This document shows positions 11,447 to 22,924 of a DNA stretch of 64,000 bases, in pieces; the first letter of the stretch is position 1, and each line of letters opens with the position of its first letter. The notes below the pieces were generated by a model. That model ran no database searches. It saw only the letters and a list, made by a program, of their open reading frames with translations, and was not told where the DNA came from. A program made the translations under genes and the position numbers. This DNA is from Cyanodermella asteris (Eukaryota; Ascomycota; Lecanoromycetes; Ostropales; Stictidaceae): contig UYJD01000001.1 of assembly GCA_900618795.1 (NCBI GenBank), forward strand, positions 1,227,882 to 1,291,881. The letters run 5' to 3'.

Positions 11447-13906
11447 ATGCCGTCTCTGTTTACAAACTCCTCCACTGCCAAGGGCAGCACGAGGCGGCCT
11501 CGCGGGGAAAGCGAGAGCCGCCGCCCAACGAGCCACCGAGTGGATAGTGAACGACGTCGGGCAGCAAAGGAGCAGTCCTCCTCTCGAGGAAGTGACAGAC
11601 GCTCTCCACCTTCCAAAACTAACCCGACCGCCGCTGGCATATACAGCCAGCCCAATATCGCTCAAGAACAGACGAACGTTTCTTCAGCATCTGACAGTGA
11701 AAACTCTCCCTTGTCTCCTCGAAGCCCCGAGATGAAGGTGGTCAATCCTGCACCAGGTGCCGGCTACCAATATACACTGGAAACACCTCTAGCACTCCAA
11801 CAGTATCTGGACACTGAAGACGAGGATGCTACTCCTCAACCTAAGAAGGAGTCCACTATTCCGCCTCCGGTCATCCGGAGGCAGCCCGCCATGACAGCCC
11901 CTATTACCCCAGCTAAACACGATGTTCAGCAACACACTGACTCCGAAAGCGACGATGCCACGCCGCAGCATAAGAAGGAGCCTGTCCAATCGCCACAAAC
12001 GATCAGACGACAGCCTGCAATTACATCTCCTGTCGCTTCATTTGCAGTCGCCGCGCCTGTTGCTCCCGCCGCTCCACAAGCCTCTACAGCTGCAGCCGTC
12101 TCTCATGTGCACGAGGCTCAGTCCAGGCCACTCACGCCTGAGGCAGCTGATGCGAGGGACGATGCCGAAACCGTCCACGGCAGTCCTCAGCACATGTCGA
12201 TGTCAATGCTACAGTTGCAGAGGAATTTATCCGGGGACTCCCAGCCGCCGGCTCCATCGCCGTCCATCAGCAGAGCCTTCACTCCACCAACTCCGTTGCA
12301 CCCCAGCAATGTACCTCAGCTTGCGCAGCCGATGCCCATGTACCCTTACCCCATGCAGGATCCCCGTGCATACTACAATCCACCCATGCAGCACATGCAA
12401 CAGCCGCCGCCGCAAGCTCCTCAGCCTCCGCCTCAATATATGTACGAGCCGCGTTATGAGGAGCCTCGCTATGATATGCCACGGCATCCGCTCGGTCCAT
12501 ACTACAACCAGTCTCTGGAACCATATCGGCACCATCGTCTGTCGATGGCCTCTGCTGGTGCTGAGTCACAGTACACCCAAGGTAGTGGGGACCGGGAGAC
12601 CGTTGCCAGCCATGGCCACACTGCCACAGGACGGACTAGTCCACAGGATGACACGACAGACCTGCTATCGCGCATTCAAACCGCGTTGCCGGATCTACAG
12701 CTTCTGCTCAGTCGCTGTGAGGAGGTCACCGGCCATCACAGCCATCACAAGGAACAGAAGCTTCTCACCAGCGGCGCCGGTGAGGACGGCCATGCGGAAG
12801 CACTTCTCAAGCAAAAAGATATACGTATCGAGGAGCTCGAAAAAGAGCTGACGGCCAAGACACAAACACATGTGGCCGAACGCAACAAGATGCGATTTGA
12901 GATTGGAAACCTACAGGAGCAGTACAAAGACCTTCAAGACGACCTGGTCACCTTCAAGCGTAACAGCACCAGCAATGGCAGCAAAGCGTCGAGTCCCGTG
13001 GAGACGAAGAACGATTTGGTCCAAATCGAGCTAGAAGCGACCCGTCGCAAAGCCAAAGAACTCGAGGACGCCAAAGCCACCTCGGATCGCCAAATCGCAT
13101 CCCTTGAGACTCAACTCCGGAACCTGGTCTCGGATCTGGAGAGCAAGAAGACCATCGAAGCTTCTCTGCAAGCTCGTCTCCGCGAGACCACCGAAGCCCA
13201 CGCTCGAGAACGCAACGCCCTCGTCGCGGCCGCAGCCGCCGCCAGCGGGCCCGGCAACTCCGGCGGCCTCCGCACCCTGAACGAGACCCTCGCACGCGAG
13301 AAATCCGACCTCGAAGCCGCGCTGCGCAACAAGGACGCCCGCCTCGAAGAATCCCGCAAGATCTGGGCCAAGGACCTCGACGAAGCCCGCAAGCACGGCG
13401 CCCACGCGCTCGAGGAAGCCCGCAAAAAACACTCGAAAGAACTCTCCGACCTGGCGGCCGCGCTCGCCGAAGAAAAGTCCAAATCCGCCAAACTCCTCGA
13501 CGAGGAACGCGTCAAAGCAAAGGCCGAAGCGAGGGCCGAAGCCGAAGCGCGAGCCAAAGCCGAGGCCGAGAAGGAAGCTCGCTCGACGGCGCGGCGGCAT
13601 GAGAAGGCGCTGGCCGAGCTGGAGCGCAACCTCGAGGCCAAGTTCGACGAGCAGTACAGGGACGTCGAGGCGGAGCTGAGCAAGGCGCGCAGGGACTACA
13701 AGCGGGTCAAGCGGGACTGGCACGTGGACAAGGAGCGCGCCAGCGAGGAGCGCGGCAAGCTCAGGGCCGCGGCGGTGAGGGTCAGGGAGGAGCACGCCGG
13801 GCTGGTGAGGTTGTTGGAGGCGTTCAGCGAGCCGACGGAGCGGGATCGCGAGAGGGAGCTGAGGGAGAGGAAGAGGGAGGGGGTTGGTGCTGGTACGGAA
13901 GCGTGA
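11447..13906 (+). CDS. Large coiled-coil protein with disordered N-terminal half, function unknown
   Basis: Single exon of 819 residues from the ATG at 11447 (A at -3). I do not recognise the protein. Residues 1 to about 410 are low complexity: Ser/Arg-rich at the start, then Pro/Gln/Tyr-rich with runs such as QQPPPQAPQPPPQYMYEPR. They include a two-copy internal repeat in which EDATPQPKKE...IRRQPAMT is echoed as DDATPQHKKE...IRRQPAIT some 43 residues later. From about residue 440 to 800 the sequence is a near-continuous coiled coil with heptad-like Leu/Ala spacing and very high Glu/Lys/Arg/Ala. This includes an Ala-Glu-Arg-Lys tract (KAEARAEAEARAKAEAEKEA). The architecture suggests a scaffold or cytoskeletal/septal protein, but that is inference from composition only. 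The codon third position becomes strongly GC-rich towards the 3' end. Confidence 0.75.
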   Translation: MPSLFTNSSTAKGSTRRPRGESESRRPTSHRVDSERRRAAKEQSSSRGSDRRSPPSKTNPTAAGIYSQPNIAQEQTNVSSASDSENSPLSPRSPEMKVVNPAPGAGYQYTLETPLALQQYLDTEDEDATPQPKKESTIPPPVIRRQPAMTAPITPAKHDVQQHTDSESDDATPQHKKEPVQSPQTIRRQPAITSPVASFAVAAPVAPAAPQASTAAAVSHVHEAQSRPLTPEAADARDDAETVHGSPQHMSMSMLQLQRNLSGDSQPPAPSPSISRAFTPPTPLHPSNVPQLAQPMPMYPYPMQDPRAYYNPPMQHMQQPPPQAPQPPPQYMYEPRYEEPRYDMPRHPLGPYYNQSLEPYRHHRLSMASAGAESQYTQGSGDRETVASHGHTATGRTSPQDDTTDLLSRIQTALPDLQLLLSRCEEVTGHHSHHKEQKLLTSGAGEDGHAEALLKQKDIRIEELEKELTAKTQTHVAERNKMRFEIGNLQEQYKDLQDDLVTFKRNSTSNGSKASSPVETKNDLVQIELEATRRKAKELEDAKATSDRQIASLETQLRNLVSDLESKKTIEASLQARLRETTEAHARERNALVAAAAAASGPGNSGGLRTLNETLAREKSDLEAALRNKDARLEESRKIWAKDLDEARKHGAHALEEARKKHSKELSDLAAALAEEKSKSAKLLDEERVKAKAEARAEAEARAKAEAEKEARSTARRHEKALAELERNLEAKFDEQYRDVEAELSKARRDYKRVKRDWHVDKERASEERGKLRAAAVRVREEHAGLVRLLEAFSEPTERDRERELRERKREGVGAGTEA

Positions 13907-14472
13907 TGAGATTTTTTGATTTTTTTTGGCTGCTTGTTGGACAGCAAGTTGGGAATTCGCTTGTGTGGTGGCTGTCGTTTGAGCGAGTCTCTTGGGCTTG
14001 GATTTGTTTTGTTTTTTTTTCCTTTTGGAAGACTTGGCATGGCATGCATGTAATGTTCACGATGTTATGATATTGATGGCACCAAATGACCTGTTGAGTG
14101 TTTTCGATTTTGGGTTATAGATGGATGGAACTTCAATGTTATCGGACGATTCGGTCTCATGAATACAGCCTGAGCCAATCCCTGTTCATACATGCACCCG
14201 TGACTCTGTACACACGGACTGCACTGGTGAAGAGTAGCACTGTACAACACGGGAGCGGGCTAGTTGAAAAACTTTCCATGTTCAAGTAACACAAATGCAA
14301 CTCATCAATTGCCTCGATATCAGTGCCCCCCCCCCAAAAAAAAGAGCTTCACCGCCGCTGATGCAACGAAGTATGAAGTAGCGACTCTTCAACCCAAACG
14401 CCGCGCTGAAAGGCCTATATACAGTGTAATTCAACTCGCCTAATAAATGCTCTCGGCAAAGGCCAGCTTGTC
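13907..14472. other. Convergent 3' regions
   Basis: About 565 bp between the stops of the coiled-coil gene (+) and MPS1 (-). It holds T-rich runs just after the coiled-coil stop (13912-13928), plausible termination signals, and a C10-A9 homopolymer junction at 14326-14344. Confidence 0.5.
14326..14344. repeat. Homopolymer junction C10-A9
   Basis: Ten C followed directly by nine A in a convergent 3' region. Such tracts are prone to slippage and to sequencing error. Confidence 0.9.
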
Positions 14473-16989
14473 CTAGACCGTCACCTTCCCTTCCCGAATC
14501 GCGATCCTCACATTCTCGAACATGTTCGCCTGCCACAGAGCCAGCTCCCCATCATCCGGCACGCCGCCTCGCTGCTTGATGACACTGCAGAGCTTCCGCT
14601 GAATCATGCCAAGCAACTCCTCGCTCAGCGGAATCAAACCCTCCGCATCCGGATGCAGGAACGGGTCTCGTTCTCCCAGAAGCTCGTCCACTGTAGGCCG
14701 CATTTTCTGGTCTCGTTGGAGACACCTTTTGAGGGTCCGGAGCAGACCGACCGGGACCGGCACATCGCCGAGACCCTTTTCGGGGAACGATATGGGGTGC
14801 TTGTCGCTGATGATGGCCATGACTTTGCTGTGCGTGGCCGTGATGTGCCCGAACGGAGGCTTGCCGTAGACTATTTGGTAGAGAATGCAGCCAAGGGACC
14901 ACACGTCGCTGGGCTTGCCAAGCTTCATGAGCTTGCTGACGCCCATGACGCCTCGTGCGTGCGCATTGGTGTCGACGAGTGCTTCTGGAGCCATGTAGTT
15001 TGGCGTTCCTATCTGTTGTTCTCGGTGCACGTTGACGGTGTCGTCGGCAATGGCGTTGGCGATGCCGAAGTCGATGAGCTTGAGTCGACTTTGCACCATG
15101 ACAAAGTTTGCCGGTTTAAGATCCGAGTGAACGACGTCGTATTCGTGCACGGCGCGCACACACTCGAGCATCTCGCGCCAGATGTACCTCGTGAAGGTGG
15201 CATCAAACCTGCCCGTCTGCTCATCCACGTGCGGGTCGAGCACTTTCTTGAGATCGAGTTCGCCCATTTCCATCAGGACGGTGAGGGTCTGTCGTTCGTC
15301 GTTGATCTCAAAGTCGATTAGACGCACGACTCGGTCGCTTTCCTTTAGCTTCTCGAGAAGTTTGATCTCCCCTTTGAAGCCATGAATAGCGTTTTCGTCC
15401 ATGCCTTCCAGAGACACGCGCTTGAGAGCATACAGCTTGTAATTCTCTGCCATGACCCTGAAGACCTTTCCGGAACCACCACGTCCGATGCAATCAAGAC
15501 GTGTATATCTCCTGCCATTCACAGTCATACTTGCCACTGCTGTTTTCTTGCTTCTTTTCGAGGCCATTGCCCCCGCTGCGACAGTAGCTGTATCGACAAC
15601 GTTCATCTTCGGCGGTGGAGGTGCTGGTCGGAGAGGAGTGTTGGTTGTTTTCGAGGCCAGTGCAGGACGTTGTTCTGAGGCAGCTTCTGGTGGCTTTATC
15701 GTTACAGGGGCAGTTTTCGGGGGCAAGTCAGAAAAAACTTCAACCGGAGATGGCTTATGGCTGCCCAATAACGAAGGCAAGTCGTTTTCCTTGTCGCTAT
15801 GTGACGGAGGCTTGCTATTTTGCTGATGATGGTGGTTTTGGTGGTTGTTCTGAGGATCTGGTACATATGTAGCTCTCCTATGAGCAGAAGAGCTTGGGTG
15901 TGAAGGTTGTCTCGGTCCATGGGGGGTTTGCCTTTCCGCCATCGGCTCGCCTTCAGCTTGGGGCTCATCTGTGGTTGTTGGTCGTTCCTGGGCTGCTGCG
16001 AAACGGACCTTGGAGGCAAGGTGTTCGGCTACAGGACTCTCATGCATGCGACTTGCCCTTTCAGCAGACCCATATTGCTCATCACCGGAGTGGCTGTTGC
16101 GTTGTAGCGGACTTTGATCTTCCTCGCTCTGCCGTCTGATCATACCTCGCCTAGCTGGGCCTCTCAAGAAGGTGCCTGTCTGGCCAATTCGCTTGATGCG
16201 TAATGAACTCTGGACTCCATGTTCTCTTGTCGTGTGATACGCATTGTCGTCTCGTCTGTTTTCCTCGGCCGAACCTGAGTACCCAGCACTCTTGCCGCTG
16301 CTATAGTGCTCATGTCTGAGTTCTCCTGATTCTGGCCGCCTTGACCCTCTAATGGGGCTATCATTGTCATCTCCGCGCCCACTTCCTGTGTAGCTTTTTG
16401 GCCGTGGTGCCGGCGTCTTGTAGTCTCTCCTTTCTTCCTTGCCAGCCGCTGGACTGTCCGCAATGCCACCCGTGTTCACGCTTCTGGTCCTTTTCATCAC
16501 CGATCCTGGACTGTGGGTAACCTTGACGATTCTCGGACTTCTCTTGGTGACCGCAGCAGCCACTTCCGGGCTTTCCGATCGCTGTCTGACCGCGCTTCTT
16601 TCTCGTTCGCGCTCTCGTGAGGCCATGGCGACCGGGCTCCCCCCAGCGTACTCGGCATAGTTCCTAACGTGAGCGGCGCGCATGCCACTGTTCGGTTTGG
16701 AATTCCCGCCAGTTCGGCCGCCCAGGATCTCCTCCGCGGCTGCACTCAACACTGGCGCTGCGACAGCTTCGTCGTCGGAAGAATCGTCGTCGCTGACGGC
16801 AACAGCCAGAGTACCAGTTGCGGGTATATCCATCGCGTTGACTTTTGCAAGAGGTGATCCGCGCCTCAGACTCGCCGTTCCATTCACGTATCCCCCGACA
16901 TTCCCTTGCATTCCTCCATTACCACGCGTCATCCTCGTCGGTAACCTCTTGGAAGCTCCCAGCGGGGTCGGCGATGCTGTAGAAGCCAT
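14473..16989 (-). CDS. MPS1: MPS1/TTK-family dual-specificity spindle-checkpoint kinase
   Basis: Single exon of 838 residues. The N-terminal ~490 residues are disordered, Ser/Arg/Pro-rich and probably regulatory. The kinase domain runs from about residue 492 to 775. It shows the glycine loop GRGGSGKVF, the VAIK-equivalent YALKRV, the catalytic loop HSDLKPANFV (around 620; the HSDLKPAN form is typical of Mps1), LIDFGIANAI as the metal-binding DFG near 638, and the activation-segment end GTPNYMAPEAL, followed by SDVWSLGCILYQ. The EMGELDLKKVL hinge region and the C-terminal extension also fit TTK/Mps1. The kinase acts at kinetochores in the spindle assembly checkpoint and, in yeast, at spindle-pole-body duplication. 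The catalytic set is complete, so it should be active. Confidence 0.95.
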   Translation of the reverse strand: MASTASPTPLGASKRLPTRMTRGNGGMQGNVGGYVNGTASLRRGSPLAKVNAMDIPATGTLAVAVSDDDSSDDEAVAAPVLSAAAEEILGGRTGGNSKPNSGMRAAHVRNYAEYAGGSPVAMASRERERERSAVRQRSESPEVAAAVTKRSPRIVKVTHSPGSVMKRTRSVNTGGIADSPAAGKEERRDYKTPAPRPKSYTGSGRGDDNDSPIRGSRRPESGELRHEHYSSGKSAGYSGSAEENRRDDNAYHTTREHGVQSSLRIKRIGQTGTFLRGPARRGMIRRQSEEDQSPLQRNSHSGDEQYGSAERASRMHESPVAEHLASKVRFAAAQERPTTTDEPQAEGEPMAERQTPHGPRQPSHPSSSAHRRATYVPDPQNNHQNHHHQQNSKPPSHSDKENDLPSLLGSHKPSPVEVFSDLPPKTAPVTIKPPEAASEQRPALASKTTNTPLRPAPPPPKMNVVDTATVAAGAMASKRSKKTAVASMTVNGRRYTRLDCIGRGGSGKVFRVMAENYKLYALKRVSLEGMDENAIHGFKGEIKLLEKLKESDRVVRLIDFEINDERQTLTVLMEMGELDLKKVLDPHVDEQTGRFDATFTRYIWREMLECVRAVHEYDVVHSDLKPANFVMVQSRLKLIDFGIANAIADDTVNVHREQQIGTPNYMAPEALVDTNAHARGVMGVSKLMKLGKPSDVWSLGCILYQIVYGKPPFGHITATHSKVMAIISDKHPISFPEKGLGDVPVPVGLLRTLKRCLQRDQKMRPTVDELLGERDPFLHPDAEGLIPLSEELLGMIQRKLCSVIKQRGGVPDDGELALWQANMFENVRIAIREGKVTV

Positions 16990-19900
16990 CTACGGTCGTT
17001 CGTAATTGTACGTATTTGCGCGTTGTGGTGAAAGTATTATTCTCGGCCAGCTTTCCAAACTCGTAGCCGTTTTGCTTATTGTTCCCGTGGCGTTATAACA
17101 TTGCTCTTGCAAGTTGATGTACCGCGCGATGCAAGCAAAGAGCAAAAGAAAGCAAAAGCAAAAAGCTGCTGTGGATGGTTAGTGGCGCAAAGGAAGCGAT
17201 GCACGTAAGTCGAGCTGGACTTGAGTGCTTCGGCGGAGCGCGAAGTTCGAGGATCTGAGTGGTCTGTGCGACACGTGTTGTCAACAAGTGCGCCCGCTGG
17301 CTGGGCAACCACACGGACTCAGCGACGGCCTTCACCACACAGATATCAGATAATGCTAGGTCCCTACTACGTGTATGATGCTGACCTTTCTCATCGATTC
17401 ACCTGGGTTCGCATCCAGCCATGCCTCGAATATCAGGTTTACAAAATGGGATTTTCTCAAGACCTTCTTCAGTATACCAATGAGAGCATCAGAAGGGTGT
17501 CCATGATAACAGAAAACTTTTTTTCATGCGTCTGGAAATTCGTTCGCCGGTCGTCATTCCCTCCCACCTCTATCCCAGCTTACAGTAGTCCAATATAAAC
17601 TCGGAAAGAGAAGTCCTGCCCAGCTTGGAATAGGAGCTTCATCCAGTGCGGCGGCCAGCCGTTCACCTCTATATTCACAAAAGCGGCACCGCCGCGATGT
17701 GTCAAACCTAACTTTGTCAGGCGGTGGTTGTCTCGGCGTTGGTCCGATGACCTGGTGTGCACAACTTCCGGCATTTCATTATATTTACTAGGTCAAGCTC
17801 TTGACGGCTCGGTCTGTCGCATAAGGCAGACGCCACCAGTAACAGGAATACCCACTCGCCCTCGTGATGGCGGGCTCGGCAGACCGAGAGCCATGGTAGC
17901 TGGTTTGTGGTCCAAAAATCAGGCCACGCTTTACCTGAAACGTGGTAAAACGGCAAGTCCCAAAGCCCTAAGCGAGAGGTGGAACACTAGAGCCGCCGGA
18001 AACCAAACACTGGTAGACCATGGACACCAGTGAAGGCTGGTATAGCGAGAGAGCGACAGCTGGGCCAGACGGCGATGGTGATGGCGGGGGCCAGAGCAAG
18101 TCACGGTGTGCTGTTGTGTTCTGTAGCGAGGCTTACAGAAAGGATTCTCCGAGCCCTGGATTGGCGTTTCAGCACAACCAGGGTACAGCATACAAGGCGG
18201 GGCATGAACAGCAACGCGCTTGACACGAGGATCGCATGTGAAATGATTGAAAGACAACAGTAGAATTATCGAGATGCGAAACACGCGAGATTGGCAGGTC
18301 AGACGTTGCTTGGAATTTTTCTATACTTCGTCTTTGAAGCCAACTCAGACTCAAAGTCAGCGACTCGAACTCAGAGGGTCAGTGGTGCGCCACACAACAC
18401 TTCTAAAGCAATCTTCCAGTGATGGTTTGCTTCAGTGCTGCGATCATGATGGCCCGACTCTTCACTTGAAGGCAGGGTGGAGTCGACTGGTGGCGAAAGG
18501 TCAACAATTGCCCACTGCCGAAGTTGCACCGAAGTCCCGAAGGCGGGCAAGATGCTACTTTAGGGTCACTCGGAAAAAGACGGCCTACTCGAATCCAAAC
18601 CTGTCATTCAACTGCAAATCTGATACTGTAGTAAGCAATGTTACAAAGGGCAAAAAAGACGTCGAGAAGCGGCCGGCCTCTAAGCAGTTTTTTCTCGCAT
18701 GCACTGTCGGATCGTTATCTCTGACCCCGCTCAGCGCGTACATGAGTTAGGCTGAGACCCAATCATTGATGCTGATTGCGCGAGAAATCCGGAGACGCCA
18801 TGTGCGGTCGAAAGCCCTCACGCGCTAAAGGTATGATTGGATAGCTCAGCCGGACTCTCGCTGTATAGCAGTGAGCGCCATCACAAGCCTCTCGCGATTT
18901 GCAAAGCGGCTGAGCTTCAGAGACGGTCTGAGACGGCACGGCACAGACCGACTAATGACAGCGGCAAACGCAGACCTCCAGTGAAGAGCGGATGGCGCGA
19001 AGGATGGAGGATGCGCTGACAGAGCTGAGCACGCATTTGCGGAGTGAAGATGAAGCGGCCAAATCGGCCGGTTTCAGGATGCGGATGGGTAAACGAGCAA
19101 CACGCCGCTCCGAGCCCTGGACGCTGGTAGCGTGTCAAAGATCTGCATAGCGGCTGGACGGTGGAGATCTTGTGGAGTGGTCCCACGCCGGCCCACGCAG
19201 AAATGGTCGAGTTTCGTGGTGTCTTGCCGTTGAGCATAGATCCTGGTAGCTATCGTCTGCCGTCGCCAGCGGATCAAGTGTCATGAAGCGGGTACACGTG
19301 GTTGGACCGCATTGCCGTGCGACATGCAGTGGGGTCGCAGGCATCACGACCTCTGTGCATGCATGCTTGACCGCTCATTTCCAAGGCAAGCCAGCAGCAA
19401 GATACCTGTGTGAGCTAGACGACTGCGGCAAAGAATTGTCTGTTCATGGACATGTAACCGATTCACGGCGGAGGACGGAAAGGAGCACGGTATGAGACTC
19501 AAGCCTATCGCAGCAGCGTGACCGAGTGCTCAGGATGATCCTTGTTGGGCGATGGGGCCTTGACCAGGGGGAAAACTCGCAAGTCGCAACAAAACAGAAA
19601 CACAGACCTGCATTAGTCTTCAGCACTGCCGGCAAGCTACTTCGCGAGAAGACGATGATCCACGCGGGCACGGTTCATGTCTCAGCCAATGATGCCGCTC
19701 GCATATTATGATGTTTGTGATCCGGCACAGCCGACATGGCATGTAGTTGTGTTGAGATTGTGCAGCACGTCTTCGAGAAGTTCCGCGAAAGGCAAGATTG
19801 AAGAACGAGCACGTTGTGAGATGGCGACATACAGCCGGTCAAGATGGCGAAGGCGAATACGGCGCTCAATCGCGCCGTACCGGGGACAGGAGCTGCAGGA

Positions 19901-22900
19901 GGCGTCGAGTCTATTCAAAAAGGAGGAAGTTGAAGGCGGCCGAGGATGGCATTGGGGAAAGGAGACCCGAAAACGGAAATACACGTGACTCTGCCGAGCT
20001 CTGTCCTCGCGTTTGTCAAGGGCAGGCACGGACATGATGTCCGCAGCAAAAGGCGGTTTCCACGGTCGCGGCTGCCCGTTCTTTCGGCTCCAGCGATGCT
20101 GCTAGCCTGCTTACGGCAGCTGCCCTGGCGATCTCCTTGCTCGGCGCTGCGCTTCTACATACATACACCGTCGCGCCTTCCTCGGAGGGGTTTTGGATGC
20201 AAGACAGGCACATCATCGCGTCCACGTCTGGGCGTTGCTTCTTCTCGTCCGATCGAATCTCCTGCCAAGCCAGATCTTGCTGGACCTGGCGCACCCAGAT
20301 CTGATGTGCAAACCTACACTCGTACCTCCCCTAGATCGGAGCATCTCATAACTCTCATCCTCGGCTGTTCTGAGACAGGGGCTTCTATACTCAGCAAGCA
20401 CACGCCTTGCCTCCTACCTCGGTGCACGTTCCGGCAAGTTGGCGGGCCGTCGACTCGACATGGCATGCTTGCGTGTTTGCCACGCCATCCGTGCAGGATG
20501 AGATCCAAGCTGTAGCACTTCGTTTCCCGTCCGAGCTTTGAAATCAAATGGCACTCATCTGAGCCTCTCACGTGTTTGCATTATCCAAAAATGTGCCAGA
20601 TCGAGCTCTCCTGTTGGTCACTGGGGAAATGCACCTTGTCGGCTGGCTTCCAGCAGGGAAACGGCCAGATGGAAAGGCCCGAGCAAGCATGCAGCCTGTG
20701 CGCCGTCGGGAACACAACGTCGAGTGGAGCTGTTTTGTGCAACAAGGAAGCTCCATTCAAGGCCGTCCGCAGTCTCTATGAGAAAAGCCCGTTACTATCG
20801 TCATTCAGCCATGCCTTGCAAAGTATCACGACAGACGAGAATAACGATGTGTCTGGCCAACAAAAAGCGAGTGCATTTTCTGCCCTCACGTTGCATCACA
20901 CTCATTACCTTGGCCCAGGGCTGTTCCCGAAGGGCTCCCGTCCCCCCGGATCGGAATGATACACTACTTCATAACCCCACCACCACCACCACTACTGCTA
21001 CAGTACGTACCCACGGACAGCAGAGCTGAGAAGCTTGGGGCCCGGTAGAGGCGGAGGTCACATCCTCTGAGAGGGGCAACAATGCGAGGATGCTGGACCT
21101 CCGGTTCCTTGCGAAGCGCTTGCATGATTTTCTGGACGGCTACCTGGGGCAAAGAGTGGCTACTTCGTGCAGTACACAGCAAGATCCTGGTCTGGTGCGA
21201 GTTGCTGTACGGCGCGTACTCTTGCCCAGCATGATTTTGCATCCATAATAATCAGGAGAGGCGTTGGCTAGCTAGCGCTTTGACGCGTTGCGTGCAAGGG
21301 ATTCTCGATGTGATGCTGTTAGCTGCCTCGTGTCTTGTCAAAGTACGATCATCTGCGCCGGAAGAGATAAAACCGTGCGGGCCGGCGTGACGACTGACGA
21401 AGTCCAACACTTTTCGGTTCTGCAATAAAACAAGGTTTGCGCAACAACGCCGAAGCCGTCAAATCATGCTGGAAGCATGGCCCATGTCCCAGCTTGGCAC
21501 TGGGCACTCGAGGCTAACTCTGTGCAGCATGGTGCCAGGCCGAGGGCAAGATGAAATCGTCGTCTAGTGACGGATTCGGGGGCTGCAAAGTCGACGAGCC
21601 AAGTCCGGCACTGACGATCCGACGAGGCAAAATAGGAGCAGAGCGGCACGGCGTAGGGCGACGACAAGGCCAAGGGGATGCTGACTACAACAGTACAGCA
21701 CTGGCAGGAGTTGTCACCGCAGAGAGCGCGATGTTAGTTTGGTCTCGTGAGAATGGAGCCGGGCCCAGCACATGGTCATAGCGACACAACCACGGGCGTG
21801 GGTAGGGCGGAACCCCCTGGATCGATGCAAATGGCCCAATCACGGCGGGCGCAGGTGGGCGGCAGCAAGAACTGCTTTTGGAGCAGTCGTCAAAACAGCT
21901 TGACGGCTTGACAGCGTCGGCTGCGGCGGATGCGATGGCGGCGCAGCACTCGCGGAACTTCCAGTAGCATGCTACGGATGCCGATGCTGAGCTGTTGGGC
22001 AGCCCTTCACACGTTGCAGCGGGCCATGAGCATGCTTGCGAGCGTCTGGAGGCGGCGATGTTATTGGTCTGGTGGGCAAGGGCAGCACATGCCGAATGAG
22101 TCGTGTTCCTGGTGATCAGGTAGATACTACTGTAGTCGCTACTTACGTATTACTCGATCGATCTGCCGCGAGGCCAGACGCTAGCTGTACATACGCTTTT
22201 CTCTCCACCTTTGGTCCATTCTCGTCGCACCTCCACCAATTTCCCATCTGGCTTCGAGGCCCTTGCCCCTGCTCGCCCATCGGCATTCTTCCCGGCGCGT
22301 GGCTAAGCAGAATTCGTCAATCTGGTGGACGCATCAGCTTCAACGCGACCCGCGGCCTTGATCTTGACCTGCATCTGCTCCTGTGTTTATTACCCGTCAC
22401 CCACTCCCAGTCCCGACTCCCACCAATTCACCACTACTAGTCAAACCCGCCAGATCGGATCCCTGTCCGCCTCTGCCTCTGATTGCCCGGCATCCTGATT
22501 GGAGAAGCCAAACACTTGCTGTCCATCTTCCAGCTCCACCTCCAGATCTTGCCATCCCTCACGCCCACTCACATCACCACTTCCACACCTACCTTCGACC
22601 CTGGACGGCCCGTTTGCCTGTCTCCACTGGCGTCCGCATCCAGACCTCCGCCCGTTAATCATACACACCTCAATCGGCCTGCAGCCGCTTGCAGTGACCC
22701 GCAGCGAACCACTCCTGCGCCTTGCTGACCATACATCTGCCGGCAGTTCCCTTCATCTGCTGCTTCTGCTGTCTGTTCTACGTCTTGTTGCAGTCCCACT
22801 CAGCAAGCCACAAACTCAGTCGCTCGCTCTATGCAACTCCAACCTTTACCCACTTGGTGCTCATGACTCTCAACCGGGAACCCGAAGCCGATTAGAGTCC

Positions 22901-22924
22901 TCTTTTGTGTGACCCTCGCCCAAT
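16990..22924. other. 5.9-kb gene-poor region
   Basis: The longest empty stretch of the window. Only short ORFs are present (none over about 190 codons), they overlap on both strands, and none shows a known domain. The last 700 bp or so (about 22200-22924) are strongly C/T-rich and look like the promoter and leader of the gene starting at 22925. No tRNA, rRNA or recognisable transposon is visible. A noncoding RNA, long regulatory region or ancient degraded element cannot be excluded. Confidence 0.5.

Noticed and set aside
17395-17430. GGTTCGCATCC, similar to a tRNA B box
   Set aside because: The flanking bases do not form a five-base-pair T stem and there is no upstream A box or acceptor stem.
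18835-18910. TGGATAGCTCAG resembling a tRNA D-arm start
   Set aside because: There is no matching anticodon arm or T loop downstream.
19946-20515. 189-codon plus-strand ORF in the large empty region
   Set aside because: The Arg/Ser/Pro-rich composition is typical of spurious frames in GC-balanced DNA; there is no domain and overlapping frames are of similar length.
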